The notes: generated from the letters alone by a model not told the origin. Shown: positions 32,823-45,911, counted from the first letter of the stretch. The stretch: DNA of 64,000 nt from Pristionchus mayeri (GCA_036245805.1 BTRK01000003.1:14672464-14736463), one strand, 5' to 3'. Program-made: numbers and translations.

Positions 32823-33617
32823 CATAGTTGCCCACGCCGGCGGCGACCCCCATGAACCCCTATTCGTGCTGGGGCGCTTCCCCTCGATATGAGGGGGGAA
32901 GCGCCCCAGCATGAATAGGGGGTCATGGTCAAAAATCGATTAATATATCAATGGTAGGTCAAGACTAGATACCGTACACAATCGATAGTACAGTACCCTC
33001 AGATACCGTATACCACTACCGTAACCCACGATTATCGCAAACTAACTTTATTTTTAAAAAGTCCTGGTACTGTGCCCAATCGATTATACAGTACCCAACT
33101 GACTACCGTAACCCAGTTCCTTGGGTCAGATCCAGTTCCTTGGGTCAAACATTTTTCTAAAAATCCTAAATCAAGCAAAATAATATTTTAAATTATGCTT
33201 CCGTATATCTAACTACTGTAGAATCATTATGTAAGCGATTTGGGATTTTTAGAAAAATGCTTGGCATTTTAGGAAAATGTTTGACCCAAGGAACTGGATC
33301 TGACCAAAGGAACTGGGTTACGGTAGTCAGTTGGGTACTGTAGAATCGATTGGGCACGGTACCAGGACTTTTAAAAAATAAAGTTAGTTTCCGATTATCG
33401 TGGGTTACGGTAGTGGTATACGGTATCTGAGGGTACTGTACTATCGATTGGGTACGGTACCTAGTCTTGACCTACCATTGATATATCAATCGATTTTTGA
33501 CCATGACCCCCTATTCATGCTGGGGCGCTTCCCCCCTCATATCGAGGGGGAAGCGCCCCAGCATGAATAGGGGTTCATGGTCTGAAAATACCTCGCCGCC
33601 AGTGTTGGGCAACTATG
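32823..33617. mobile_element. Palindromic hAT-like MITE with 8-bp target duplication
   Basis: The 795-bp element is almost one long inverted repeat. It starts CATAGTTGCCCA and ends TGGGCAACTATG, flanked on both sides by GTCACTAC (32815-32822, 33618-33625). An 8-bp duplication is characteristic of hAT insertions. Each arm includes a GGGGCGCTTCCCC hairpin, TACGGTA-rich repeats and AAGGAACTGG(A/G)T blocks. Each end of the element also has its own hairpin (ATGAATAGGGG/CCCCTATTCAT). No coding capacity. Confidence 0.8.
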
Positions 33618-33625
33618 GTCACTAC

Positions 33626-34870
33626 CATCCCTCACTTTTTTCCTGCCCTTCTCTTCTCACTTCTCTCTCTTTTCTATCTCATTTCTTATCTCCAATTCTT
33701 CTCACTCGACGCTTTTCGAAGTGTCTTGATCGCCCGCTTTGTCTAAAATATAAATACTCCACTCGTGATTAACATTTCAATTATATGATTGATTGAGAAA
33801 TTTACTCCAAAATTTTTAAACGCTCACAAGCCCAGTAGATATATTTTGTCATGAACTGTCTGACAACTATTCATTTTATGGTTGGTTCATTACAGAAATC
33901 TGCTCCTTCTCACATGTAAAATAAAATCCCGGAAAATACTCTCTATAAGTGCCGACAAAACAATGTTGAGTACATTTAATGAAATATCGACAAGCGTGAG
34001 TAGAAATATTTTTTTCATAATATTACGAGTTCGACTAAGCATGCTCGATGATTATTGAATCGCCGAGAATAGAACATTTAAACAAAACGCGACACTTCAG
34101 TGATATAGAAAGATACTGTGCCGTATTGTCAAACATTAGAGTTCGAGAAACGATACCGCACGTTCGTTCTACACACTCTCTCGACCGGTAGAGTGTGGAG
34201 AGCGTGCGCAGAATGAAGGTAGAATGGTATCGTTTCTTGAACTCAACTAAACATTCATTCTTTCAGTCGGCTGCGATTTGAAGTGCGTTCCGAAGGGCAG
34301 GTGTGGACATGGAAGCAGAGATGTGGTTGGGACAGTATTCCGATAATTATTGTCGTATCAACTGCACCGAAGAAATCCGGCGAGGGAATCTGTTTGTGTG
34401 ATACAGTAATTGCACAAGAAATCATATTATTGTGTCATAACCTTCAAAATTTATTAATATGGGTATATAACGTGGACGTAAAGTCCTTTTAACAAATCAC
34501 AGTAATCAGCTGATCAAATGCAAGAAATTGGTGCCTTTCAAAAGGCCGTTTATCGCTACAAATGGAAAAGAGTGTATCGAGCTGTCTTGCTAATCAATTC
34601 AGTGTCATGGTTCAGCCTCATCTGTCACTATAATTGTGCATCGTCGACAGTTTGGATTGAAAAAAAGCGAATTCACCGATAAATAATTGTGAGAATACGG
34701 TGCAAATGTACGTTCTTGTATTGAAATATGTAGTTGAATTTCTCAATGAAACATAAAGGTAAAGGTAAAAGGTGAAGACACATCCCGTCAATTAAATATA
34801 ATCGCCAACAATTCAATGGAAGATCAAAGATCAGTAATCGTGGTAGAGCCTATGCGTCCACTCATTCGCT
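33626..34870. other. Intergenic with a small hairpin element
   Basis: Contains the hairpin element at 34139-34246 and a Cys-rich exon-like stretch after TTTCAG at 34265 (GCDLKCVPKGR, then an AG|GTGTGG donor-like site). I could not connect it to other exons or to a family, so no gene is called. Confidence 0.4.
34139..34246. repeat. Hairpin MITE, CTCTCTC-core family
   Basis: Inverted ends GTTCGAGAAACGATACC and GGTATCGTTTCTTGAAC surround ACACTCTCTCGACCGG and GAGTGTGGAGAGCGTG. Flanks both carry AAACATT, a possible target duplication. Related to the elements at 16302-16391 and 50048-50136. Confidence 0.65.
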
Positions 34871-35840
34871 GATTGACAAGTCGACGTGGCTTGTATAATA
34901 TCTTTGTCAATCAATTCCTTATCAGCGTCATGATTCAGCGGCATCTTTCACTCGTTTCATATTCGGATCCTGCTCTCTCACTATTTTCCTTATTACTTGT
35001 CATTCCCCTTCGAAGCTGCTTGCAATCGATTATTTTGAATCTCACTTTTTTCGTAATTTCTAAAATTACGAACAATATTTTAGAAGTTTACGCCTTCTCT
35101 TCTTCGAGGAAAAATCGCTCAAAATATAAATTATTTGGAAGATAGAAAGGCTAGTACTTCCCGTGATCGCATCAAACATAGTATTTGATCAGAAAAAAAT
35201 TGCTCTAAATTGGATTTATCGCAAAATCACTCCAGAATCCATCACGAACGACCGAGAATCAATAAAGCAGATTTTTGCTCTTCCTTAAGAGCAATGCGAA
35301 GACCAACTCAATTCAGTTATATAATGAAGAAAAGGCAACCGTGGTTTTCCATGGAGTGATTTCTATGGTGCTGTGTACGGCTCTACTTCTCACGAAATAC
35401 GAGTACAACTGACTGAGGAGCTTCTTATACGTGAATTTGTTGATAGAAGAGAGTACTAGATAATAATTATTGAATAAATTAAATATATCAAGCAATATGT
35501 ATCAGGCAAATGATGAATGCATTTGATTACTCGTTTTCGTTCGCGATCTTATTTCTGTTGCATTTTTTAACACTCGTTTTGTCCCATCGATGCTGCTTTC
35601 AGTCGTGTTGACGTCGATTTCTTTGTGTTAATGGATATTGCACAGTCCATTTCAGAAGCCTACTCCTTCTCTTCCACGTGGGAAATCGAAAAATTAGGAA
35701 ATATGTCATTATGAAAGTAAGCTCAAGATCACGAATAGCAATGCACGAAAGTTGAATTATCATGAAAATTTTTAATATTTCTACAGAATCTCTCTTATAA
35801 TAACAAAGAATCAATAAAGCGGATGACGTTACTTCATCAC
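34871..35840. repeat. Two tandem copies of an EVYAFSS-containing module
   Basis: Modules at about 34880-35280 and 35510-35820 share a pyrimidine-rich upstream part, a splice-acceptor-like TTTTAG/TTTCAG, an exon-like start reading EVYAFSS or EAYSFSS (35084, 35656), and a shared AATCAATAAAGC block at about 35260 and 35808. They may be relics of a duplicated gene or a repeat family. Confidence 0.5.
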
Positions 35841-35978
35841 AACTGACACAATCGGAGAATTATTATTATTTTTTATTATTTATCACATCAAGCAGTAGTG
35901 CTCAGAGGATGGGGAATGCGATGTGACAATGACCTTCCTGAATTCTTATCACAGGTATTACGATCCAGTGGAGGAGTG

Positions 35979-38900
35979 CGGGAACATTTTGAAAATTATG
36001 GCCACCGATTTGATCCATATTTCGCTAGTATAACACGCGTCTTCTGAGAGAATGCATGAAAATGACCCACCTGAGGAACTAGCTGCAAAAGTTTGAGCAA
36101 TATCGAAAAGAAAATCATGGTACAGTACAGTGGACACAGGAAAACTTTTGCACCAGAGATTTGTCTTGGAACCGGCTTTTAGGCGTTTTCCGGACATGGT
36201 TCCGGCTCTGACGTAACATGGTTAATTTTTGAGCTACAGTGACCAGCTTATGCTCAAAATGCGCGAAAAATTATTTTAAGAAACTTTCATGTTCACACCA
36301 AAGCCGGGTGAGTGCGAAATCACGTTGAAAATATCGAAAAACCGGGTGGAGATTCATAAAAAAATTCATATCTCGCTTGGAACCCCACCTTTTAGTAGTT
36401 TTTGATTGCAGTTTCAGAATCTACGTACCCATATTAGTCAAGGAAAAATGCGAGTCAGAGTCCCTAGGGGTGTGAATATGTTACGCTAATGCAAAATATG
36501 TGCTCAATTCGCTAATTCGTGATTTTCAATTTCTTATGCTTAAGCCATAATCGCTCAGATATATCTTTTCTTTCATAATTTGATTGTTTCTAACCTAGAT
36601 ATGCTATATTTCGTTGAAAAAATCAAAGATTTCCACATTTCTTGAAAGTCATATTTTTCACCTCGATATTTCTCAAATTTACAGGTTTCAAACTCAACAT
36701 TTCGAGGATCTTACACGTGTTCACTATACGGATCTAATAGCATGCTAAACCATAAGTAATAATGGTTGGTATGGACCTGCTCGACAATTTTTAAAATCTA
36801 CTTTTTGACACTTGAAAACGCCCGATCGAGCGTGTCGGAAATATTTAAAATTCGATAGTAGGATTAATTTTGTGAATTATGGTTGTTTATAAGTCGTAAA
36901 AATGTTTTCGTATCCTCCGGCTTAAAATACTGGGGAAAGGCAACAATTTACAGGTTTTTTTCGAAAAGGTTATTTTCTCACTCTCGAATAATTCGCAAAT
37001 TTAGAAACAAAAACAATGGCGAAGTTCGAATATGTTATTGACTGCATAGTTCAAGAGAACATTTTTACAACTTATAAACAACAATAATTCACAAAATTAA
37101 CCCCACTATCGAATTTTAAATATTTCCGACAAGCTCGATCGGGCGTTTTCAAGTGTCAAAAAGTAGATTTTAAAAATCGTCGAGCAGGTCCATACCAACC
37201 ATTATTACTCATGGTTTAGCATGCTATAAGATCCGTATAGTGAACACGTGTAAGATCCTCGAAATGTTGAGTTTGAAACCTGTAAATTTGAGAAATATCG
37301 AGGTGAAAAATATGACTTTCAAGAAATGTGGAAATCTTTGATTTTTTCAACGGAATATAGCATATCTAGGTTAGAAACAATCAAATCATGAAAGAAAATA
37401 TATATCTGAGCGATTATGGCTTAAGCATAAGAAATTGAAAATCACGAATTAGCGAATTGAGCACATATTTTGCATTAGCGTAACATATTCACACCCCTAG
37501 GGACTCTGACTCGCATTTTTCCTTGACTAATATGGGTACGTAGATTCTGAAACTGCAATCAAAAACCACTAAAAGGTGGGGTTCCAAGCGAGATATGAAT
37601 TTTTTTATGAATCTCCACCCGGTTTTTCGATATTTTCAACGTGATTTCGCACTCACCCGGCTTTGGTGTGAACATGAAAGTTTCTTAAAATAATTTTCCG
37701 CGCATTTTGAGCACAAGCTGGCCGCTGTAGCTCAAAAATGAACCATGTTACATCAGAGCCGGAACCATGTCCGGAAAATGCCTAAAAGCCGGTTCCAGGA
37801 CAAATCGCTGGTGCAAAAGTTTTCCCGTCTCCACTGGACTCTACCATAATTTTCTTGTGGATATTGCTCAAACTTTTGCAGCTAGTTCCTCCGGTTCATG
37901 CAATCTCTCAGAAGACGCGTGATAACACCCTGGGGTGATGATTTCGAATAATCTAGGTACTTGGTCCCAGAGCCGGCTTTTAGGAAAATTGCGGTTTTCC
38001 ATCCGGCTATGATGTATCTTTGCTCCCAGATGAGCTAGAAAGATGGCAGTCAGCTCAAAATGTGAGGAAAATTATTTCCAGAAACTTTAATGTTGAATAC
38101 AAGACGATCCGACAACAATCAAAAATCTTATGATTAAAAAACCAATTTTGTCATCAAATTAAAAATATTTTCTATGGGAAGCGGTAGAGTGCAGCAGATT
38201 TTTAATGCAAATTATGAAAGAACATGTGTCTGTGTACAATATAAAAATATAAAAACTCAAATCGAAGCGCCTTGTACTTGGTAATTTTTACTCAAACATG
38301 TCACTATGAAGAAAAAGTCGGAACTTTTTCGAAACTCTGATTTTTCTACTTTTAATGTTTAAATATTGTTGCTGGTGAAAAGTGTGAGTTGAAAATCGTC
38401 TTTTGGAGCATGGTTCTTCGAGGATGAGCGCGACGTGCCAAGAAATTTCAAAAGTGTGCAAAATTGTGAATGTAAATTTTGAGTTAAAAAAATGCGGGTA
38501 GAACCATGCTCCAAAAGACGATTTTCTGCTCACACTTTTCACCAGCAACAGTATTTGAACGTTAAAAGTAGAAAAATCAGAGTTTCGAAAAAGTCATTTT
38601 TCCAACTTTTTCTTCATAGTGGCATGTTTGAGTACAAATTGCCAAGTACAAGGCGCTTCGATTTGGGTTTTTATATTTTTATATTGTACACAGACACATG
38701 TTCTTTCATACTTCGCATTAAAAATCTGCTACACTGTACCGCTTCCCATAAAAAATATTTTTAATTTGATGACGAAATTGTTTTTCTTGATCATACGATT
38801 TTTGATTGTTGTCGGATCGTCTTGTATTCAACATTAAAGTTTCTGGAAATAATTTTCCGCACATTTTGAGCTGATTGCCATCTTTCTAGCTCATCTGGGA

Positions 38901-39053
38901 GCAAAGATACATCATAGCCGGATGTAAAACCGTAATTTTCCTAAAAGCCGGCTCTGGGACCAATTACCTAGATTTTTCGAAATCATCACTACAGCGTGTA
39001 ATACTACCGAAATATGGACCAAATCCGTGATGATAATTTTCAAAATGTTCCCG
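35979..39053. mobile_element. Nested fold-back element cluster
   Basis: Outer 60-bp inverted repeats (CGGGAACATTTTGAAAATTA at 35979, inverse at 39053; symmetry sum 75032) enclose two separate palindromes placed side by side. Palindrome one is about 36032-37932, with arms of about 930 bp (sum 73964). Palindrome two is about 37936-38988, with arms of about 490 bp (sum 76924). Both share the subterminal CAGAGCCGG(C/A) ... CTTTTAGG and AAAATTATTT segments, so they belong to one family. Nothing in it codes for protein. Confidence 0.85.
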
Positions 39054-40410
39054 GGGACACAAAATTTCATCCGGTGACTCATGATACACGTGTTATGCGG
39101 ATAAGAGGAGTTGCTGCTTTCAATTCGCAATTTTTTGATTACATTGAGCATGTAAATGCTCAATGTAATTTGATAAATGAATATGTTAAATGAGGATAAG
39201 CGGTGATGTTATCGTGGTGATGTTTTCCAGTCTGGTAGTAACTATTTTTCTTCGTTTTTCCTCTGCACCTGTGAACAAAGATGAGATGTTTATGTGACTA
39301 GGTATCTCGCTAGAGTCAGTCCAGTCCCTTATCAGCTGAATATGCCATCCTTTATTCTCTCCTTCTTATTCTGGTTCCTCTGCCAAAATCGTAATATTAA
39401 CAATCACAAAAGTGTTTTCAGCCAGCAAGACTAGTCACATTGCAAGCCGTCGATCTCTTCGTTATTAATAGGTCTTTCTCGTCTCTTCTCTATCTATTTC
39501 TGCCATTTATTTTTTCCGCATTTCTCTCTCGGCATTTCGCATACTGCATAGACGGATTCACGTTCGATTTTCACGAAATCATGCTGCATATTGCACGTTT
39601 GCAGAATTCTACACCTTCTCTTCCTGAATTACTGATTTCTAATATGAACAATCATCAAATAATTCGCAGGAATCCTCTAAATGTCCAAATCGGCGAAAGA
39701 ACGGTGCCATTCTAATCGAATTATTGGTTTACTTTTTATTTTCATGTTAGATAAATTCGAGGGTGTACCCCAGAAGAAATTGGCATGAGTAAAATTGCAG
39801 CAGAAATTATCGAATGCACCGAAGAATGGTCTTCAGATACTTAGCTGCCCATTCATTGGAGGCTAACCGCACGGAATTTCAATTTCTGCCTTCTCTAAAT
39901 CAATTTTCTCTATTCACGATATTCTGCTTTCTGGAACCGGACGGTGAGAGCCAAACGTAGTTTTGAATTCACTCACAAATATTTAAAAATGTGCAGTACA
40001 ATCGGTTTACCACTAAAATTCTTGAATTTCGGAAAATATAATTTCCGATTTTGTCAAGCATACCTATGACTAAGGCGATGTGATTCATGACGCAGAGATA
40101 TTTATGAGAGAATTTTTACTTCCTACCGGCAACCAGCGCTCTAGACTGCGATGGAGATTGTGAATATCCCAAATTGCATGGAATCTACGAAACCTGTACC
40201 TCGATAGAGCCTGATGAACATAGAGAAGTGAAAGTGTAATGCTGACATTGATTTTGATTATTGTTACACTTAATTAAGAATCTATTTTGATCGTTAATGA
40301 AGGAATAACGTGAACAATTAGTTGAATGTGTCATTATTGTTAGTTAATCGACAAAGTTCAGATCCACAACTCAAACAAATGAGAATTCAACAATGCATCA
40401 CTTCTCTGCC
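39054..40410. other. Intergenic with one exon-like relic
   Basis: At 39605, after TTTGCAG, the sequence reads (A)EFYTFSS, another member of the EVYAFSS set. An inverted pair TGCTCAATGTAA / TTACATTGAGCA lies at about 39138-39162. No gene is supported. Confidence 0.4.
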
Positions 40411-40414
40411 AAAA

Positions 40415-41175
40415 ATGTTTGACCCAAGGAACTGGATCTGACCCAAGGAACTGGGTTACGGTAGTCAGTTGGGTACTGTACAATCTTTCGTCCACGATGT
40501 CAGACCGATTCTGCACGTCACCAGGACATCTTAAAAATAAAGCTAGTTCGCGATCGTCGGGGTTACGGTAGTGGGATACGGTATCTGGTGGTACTGTACT
40601 ATCGATTGGTTACGGTACTTTGATTTTTTCATAAGGGTCCGGTATTTTCAATTGTTGAAAAAAAATCAGTTCGTGGTAGTCAGGGTTACGGTAGCTAGAT
40701 ACGGTATCAGGGAGCACTGTACTATTGATTGGTACAGTACTTAATCTTGACCTACCCATGACCCACCAACGATTTTTCGACCATGACCCACTATACGATG
40801 GTGAGCCCCCCCTTTTGGGGGGGGGGCGCAACCATGAATAGGGGTTCATGGAAATTTCATGAAAAAATTAAGTCAGTTCACGATTGCTAGCTATGGTACT
40901 GTACTTGGGTTACTGTAACTAGAATACGGTATGCCGGACGAGCCTTCCTGATCCGTCTAAGGTATGTTTTACCACATCGTGGTGTGCCCACAGCACTCAG
41001 GTTACGGTAGTGCGGGTTACGGTAGCCGACAAATACCAGTCGTGTCGATGTACATGACGACGGTTATGGTACCTTAGGTCTATCTTCAACGACTGTGGTT
41101 TCCCCACCACCTGCCAAAAAATCCATGACCCGGGGTTCATGGTCGCGAGGTCGCCGCCACTGCTGGACAGCTATG
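40415..41175. repeat. Rearranged relative of the hAT-like MITE
   Basis: It shares TTTGACCCAAGGAACTGGAT, GGTTACGGTAGTCAGTTGGG and the terminal block GCCGCCACTGCTGGACAGCT(ATG) with the element at 32823-33617, in one orientation only and with extra TACGGTA repeats. It is a half or fused copy. I could not define its left end or a target duplication. Confidence 0.6.
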
Positions 41176-41815
41176 ACCACAACAGGCTCACATATTACTT
41201 GTACGTGAATTGGTTGATTCATGAGAGCAGTTATTTCGCAGCAGTTGGTTATTGGTAAATTCAATAATGTTCCGTTACAAATTATAAATGTTTATTGTTA
41301 AATGTGGGTAACCACAGTTTCGTCTTGCATATTTACGTTATGATTTCGATGAATTGTAATTAGAATTTTTTTAAACACGAAAAGGTAAAACAAAAAAACA
41401 TTTGTTCGCGACCTGAAAAAATCATGTAATCACACCATAACGTGCAACACCTGTGAATAGCAAAAATGTCTGCAACAAAGTAGTTGCGTTGTGTGAACCA
41501 GATCCGCCCCTTGTCAGATGATTGATCTTTCTCCTTCCCGCCCTTGTTCCGATCTGATTTTCTCTTGAGATGAAGCTCCCCTGTCTGTCAACACCATACA
41601 AATTGACACTCACTAAAATGCGTCCAGGCACCAGCTCGTGAAGTGAGAACAGCCCGTCAATCACTCTTTGTCATTGCATCCCCTTCTGATCTTCTCCCTT
41701 TCTTACTTTCTCATTTCTTATCTCTGATTCGTCTCTATCGACGCTTTTCGCGTTGTGCATGCCCCTCACCATTTGATTTTATGATCATATTATGCTTATA
41801 TAATAAATTATTTTG

Positions 41816-42359
41816 CTGGGGGGGGTGACAATTGCTAAAACGACAATTGCTCAACTCGTCGCCGTTTACTTGCAATTTGGCGCTGCGACTTGGGAGTTAT
41901 TTTATTGTAACCAGTATGCTCTACCATACATGTACATATATTAGTCTTGTTAATAGGCAAGCTTGAGTTTTACACTTCATCAACGACCAGGGATTCATGG
42001 TCCAAAATTGAGAGTTTTAGCAAAAAATCATTGCTAGATAAACACCAAATGCCCTAACCAAACTATACACATATTTCTAGTATAGAGCAGTTACTCGACC
42101 ACTAGAATACCAATTGGTTACGATACTAAGTGTTTATCTAGACATGATTTTCTACTCAAAATCTGAATTTTGAACCATGAACCCCTGGTCGTTGGAGAAG
42201 TGTAAAACTCATGGCCGCTTAGTAACAAGACTAATGTATGCAAATGTACGGGAGCGCAAACTGGTTACAATCAAACAACTCCCAAGTCACTGCGCCAAAT
42301 TCCAAGTGAACGGCGACGAGTTAAGCAATTGTCGTTTTAGCAATTGTCACCCACCCCCC
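41816..42359. mobile_element. 544-bp palindromic MITE with G/C-run ends
   Basis: Arms of roughly 250 bp (symmetry sum 84175) start TGACAATTGCTAAAACGACA after a run of G and end with the inverse before a run of C. Flanks TTTTGCTGG and TTTTACTGG may be a 9-bp target duplication with one mismatch. The inner arms contain GGCAAGCTTGAGTTTTACAC. No coding capacity. Confidence 0.7.
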
Positions 42360-45094
42360 CCCCATTTTACTGGGTTATTTATTGCATTAATTGCAGAAGT
42401 TTACTCCTTCTCTTCCGTAGTCTGTGATAGTTCGAGTAACAATCAATAATTCGAAAAACGACTACAATGGTAACTATTATGTTTGAAAATAGTAATTTTT
42501 GAGTGCAGGAAATCGTCGAATTTTTATTTGACCAGAACAAATTCCAATGTTCGCACATGCACACATTCCCTAGATTTTTGTGCACTAGTTGATTTAGTAC
42601 TAACATCAAAGGAATCCCGGAATTTTCATTTAAGATGCGAGCCGACTGTTCCCCGAAGAAGGCTTTGGTATGAGAGAGCGGAGCCAGCACAGCATTCACT
42701 AGTGCTGAGTACAATAATTCTTTGCTTCTTTATTCGCAATTTCAGCATTCCCTCCTGAGGACGTTCCCTATGTTCTTCGACCATGCTGGACGTGTCCTAC
42801 AGGAAACTAATGCGATTCATCTAATATCGATAGTAATGAGCCCATTTGAAATGATATGGAGATCATTTTCTGTTTAATTCTGATAACGAAATTTTTAAAC
42901 GTTTACTAAATTGTGTTCATTTGATTGACAAGAACTCTATTGGTAGTTCTTTCTGAAGCGAATTGAATCGAATTCGAAATATCACTACGAGAACTGATAA
43001 TGGTTCACGCATCCTTCACTTCTCTGTGAATATGAGTAAGACCCGTCAGTCCCTTTTCCCATGATAATTGATTGTTTTAAGTTCGCCAATGCCATTCGAG
43101 GCGTTCCTCTCATCGTGTTCTCTATTATGTGTTAAATGTATCTGACTTTCTAGAAACAGTACTAAGATGTACGAAGAAGTAAGAGCCCCTTGAGAATCAA
43201 CAATTATGAATGAGAAATACGTGTGGATTCGCAGGAAATGATTGTCTCCGTTCTGTATTTTCTTACCGGTAGGATGACAAGATCAAGCTAAATGAAGCGA
43301 GTCTTTATTGTGAATCAATCAATTCCTAGTCCACGCATCGCATACAACGTCGAGACGTATGAATCAGTGTCGGTAGACATCTTTTCCTTATTTTTCTCCT
43401 TCACATTTTACATCGCTCCCATTTCATATGTTTGACTCCCGCCCCACGATACTTGCTGTTTTTTTTCACTGTTTTCATGTGATTTCAGAAGCCTACATCT
43501 TCTCTTCATCAAGCTTGTTTGCTGAATAATGTACATCAGAAATTGTTACATTCCAACGAATGCCGAGGAGGTGAATGCAACTAGATCAAAGATCACGACG
43601 CCCTCGTTGACACGGAAGAAATGGCGCTTCGACAAGTCGTTTGTGCACGTTTTGGCTAATCGATCGCTACAAACGAACTTACTATAGTACTTATAAGATG
43701 GCAATTTCAGATTGTCACAAACAAGCAGATAAACGACATCATTCTCATCGACGGCTATATGTGCAGAATTGAATCTTTGAAGAAACAAGTAAACATACAC
43801 AAATTGTTTGTATGTTGATAAAGTTCTTGTCTGGTAAATCATGGCTTTGTCACGAATGGCATTTTGCGTGTAGTGTAGCTATTAGACATCGTAATCGGAT
43901 AACACGCATGTCGACTCAATTTGATACATTGCCCACCCTGGCTTCATATTCTTCAGTACTGCAGGCAATGAGAATTTCATCAAATGCAGTTTTTTCCCAT
44001 TATAAAACTTATTTCTCTCAATAAGTTGTATGATACTTTTCTCGTGTGCTCTCTCGGTACGCAGTTCTTTTGATATGAGTGTACACAAGGTTGGTGACCA
44101 ACCTATGATGAGGGAAAGGAGATGTTTCGGGCTCACATCAAAAAGTCAGTAGGAGAAAGTATAGTGATGTTTCGGCACAGTTCCTTAGTCACTATGCCCC
44201 GCCCCTATATCCCCCCCTCTCGCTGGATGATCCTCTCATTTCTCTTCCACTGAACCTTCTCAACTTCCTCTCACTCTGAACATGAAATAAAGTTATTTAT
44301 CTTATTCGGTTGCATTGCATCACATTATAGTTGTATCACAGTCATTTTAGGATATCAGCATTGGGGTCGATATCCGTACTTGTATATCCGTATCGGCATT
44401 GGGGCTGATCTCCTCTGTATCCATTTCTGTCGTATTTCTTGCCTGAGCATTCTACCACTCTACTCCGTTCAAGTGAGAATGAGTAAGAAGAGGAAGGATT
44501 GCCACCCCTCCTCTCCCGCTGAAATTGCAAGAATCCCATAGCGTAGGGAGACTACGAGAGCACAAAGAAAGCAATGGAACAGAAAGAGATGTTGTAGGGT
44601 GTGTAAGGCCCGATATAGAACAGTTCCCGAAGATCATAGCGCGAATTCCGTTGGCTCAACTCCCGCAGCCCCCATTGGTCTTTTGACGCTGCTCTAACAA
44701 TCTTACAAGGGGGTGATAGTTACTGCATAACAATAAATACTCACACTAATGGTAGATGTAGTGTACTGATTAGCAGATATGAACATTCTCGGAAATAACG
44801 GGCATTCTTCAATCCACTCCTCCCTCGCGTCAATTTAGTCGCGAACTCATTCCGTTACGTCACAAGGTTACGATTACCGCTTCCGTCTAGTCTTTGTTCC
44901 CTCATCCTGTTTGAGGGTATCACATGAATAGCTTAGGGACTATAAATAGCAACTACTGTATGGGAAAGCTAAAGATAAAGCCATCATCATGTCACATTGA
45001 TCTGATGAATTGGGTTTTCGACAGAATTTGTATTCAACTTGGAACGCTCCAATAATGTTTGCTTATATCCAGAATGACCCTTTCTATCATTCAC
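42360..45094. other. Intergenic with two exon-like relics and an ANGEL fragment
   Basis: EVYAFSS-type exon starts occur at 42397 and 43489, and an ANGEL exon-15-like relic at about 43900-43990. The remainder (44150-45094) shows no supported gene. It is bounded on the right by the start of the giant palindrome as seen in this window. Confidence 0.4.
43900..43990 (+). pseudogene. Relic of an ANGEL-like exon
   Basis: The frame HPGFIFFSTAGNENF is close to NPDFIFYSTAGRGE of ANGEL exon 15 at 49342-49419. The following ATGAGAATTTCATCAA also matches the intron start in the ANGEL gene (ACGAGAATTTTATTAATG). An in-frame stop lies just upstream and I cannot find neighbouring exons, so this is a decayed fragment of a paralogue. 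Confidence 0.6.
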
Positions 45095-45911
45095 ATCACT
45101 ATGTCAACAATTAATGTGAATGCATTTTCTGCTCCCCGCTAACTGTCCCCCATTTCTTCCTTCTTCCATTAGCCTCTCGTCATCTCAGCACGTCACTGGA
45201 TATTCGCGAGATCAGCTGGAAAAGAGGGGGAGCAGACATCCTGGCCCCCCCACCCCCCTCCTTTCTCTCCTTCCTCATCAATTGCCCTACTCTCTCCTGC
45301 TGACGCTTTGATCTGAGCCAGGGACCTCCCCCTCCTCGGTGGATGGTGATTTGATCTCGACCCTCTAGCGTCCCTCTTCTACTGTACGCTCAGATCAAAA
45401 TAGCAGAGCACCCAGAGAGCACCTGCGAGCAGAGACAAGGGAGAGAGAAGAAAGAGAGAAGAGGAGATGATGCACCCCAGCCATTTGGTGCTTTGAACAT
45501 CTGATCGGGGAAGGAGGGGAGCGAGAGAGGGAGGGACAAATATCAACCCCCGTGGCCACTCATGCACAAGGAGCACAGAGACCAACGAATCACTGCCCGC
45601 CCATAGGGGAAGAGGAGGGGTTCCAGAAGGAAGCATTGTACACCCCCTGGCATGGATCCCATCTGTGTTTACGAGAGATGTTCCAGTCTTCTCCACCACC
45701 TCATGCTGGAATCGTCCGTTTCCTTCTCGAATCTTCCTTCCCCATTCATACGTATTACTCACTATTGTGCCTCTTCCCAAGTTCTCTTCTCACTTGGTCT
45801 TCTCATTCTTTCGATTAGTAATTATCTCACTCGATAATCGAACTGATCTAGACCCGGAGGTTCCCCCTCTCAACTCTTCTCTCCTCCATGCGATCTCCAC
45901 GTGTTCCAGTA

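Noticed and set aside
45379..45837. Possible genes upstream of ANGEL on either strand (133- and 88-codon frames)
   Set aside because: Mutually overlapping, biased composition, no recognisable domain, and no splice-consistent link to the ANGEL exons.
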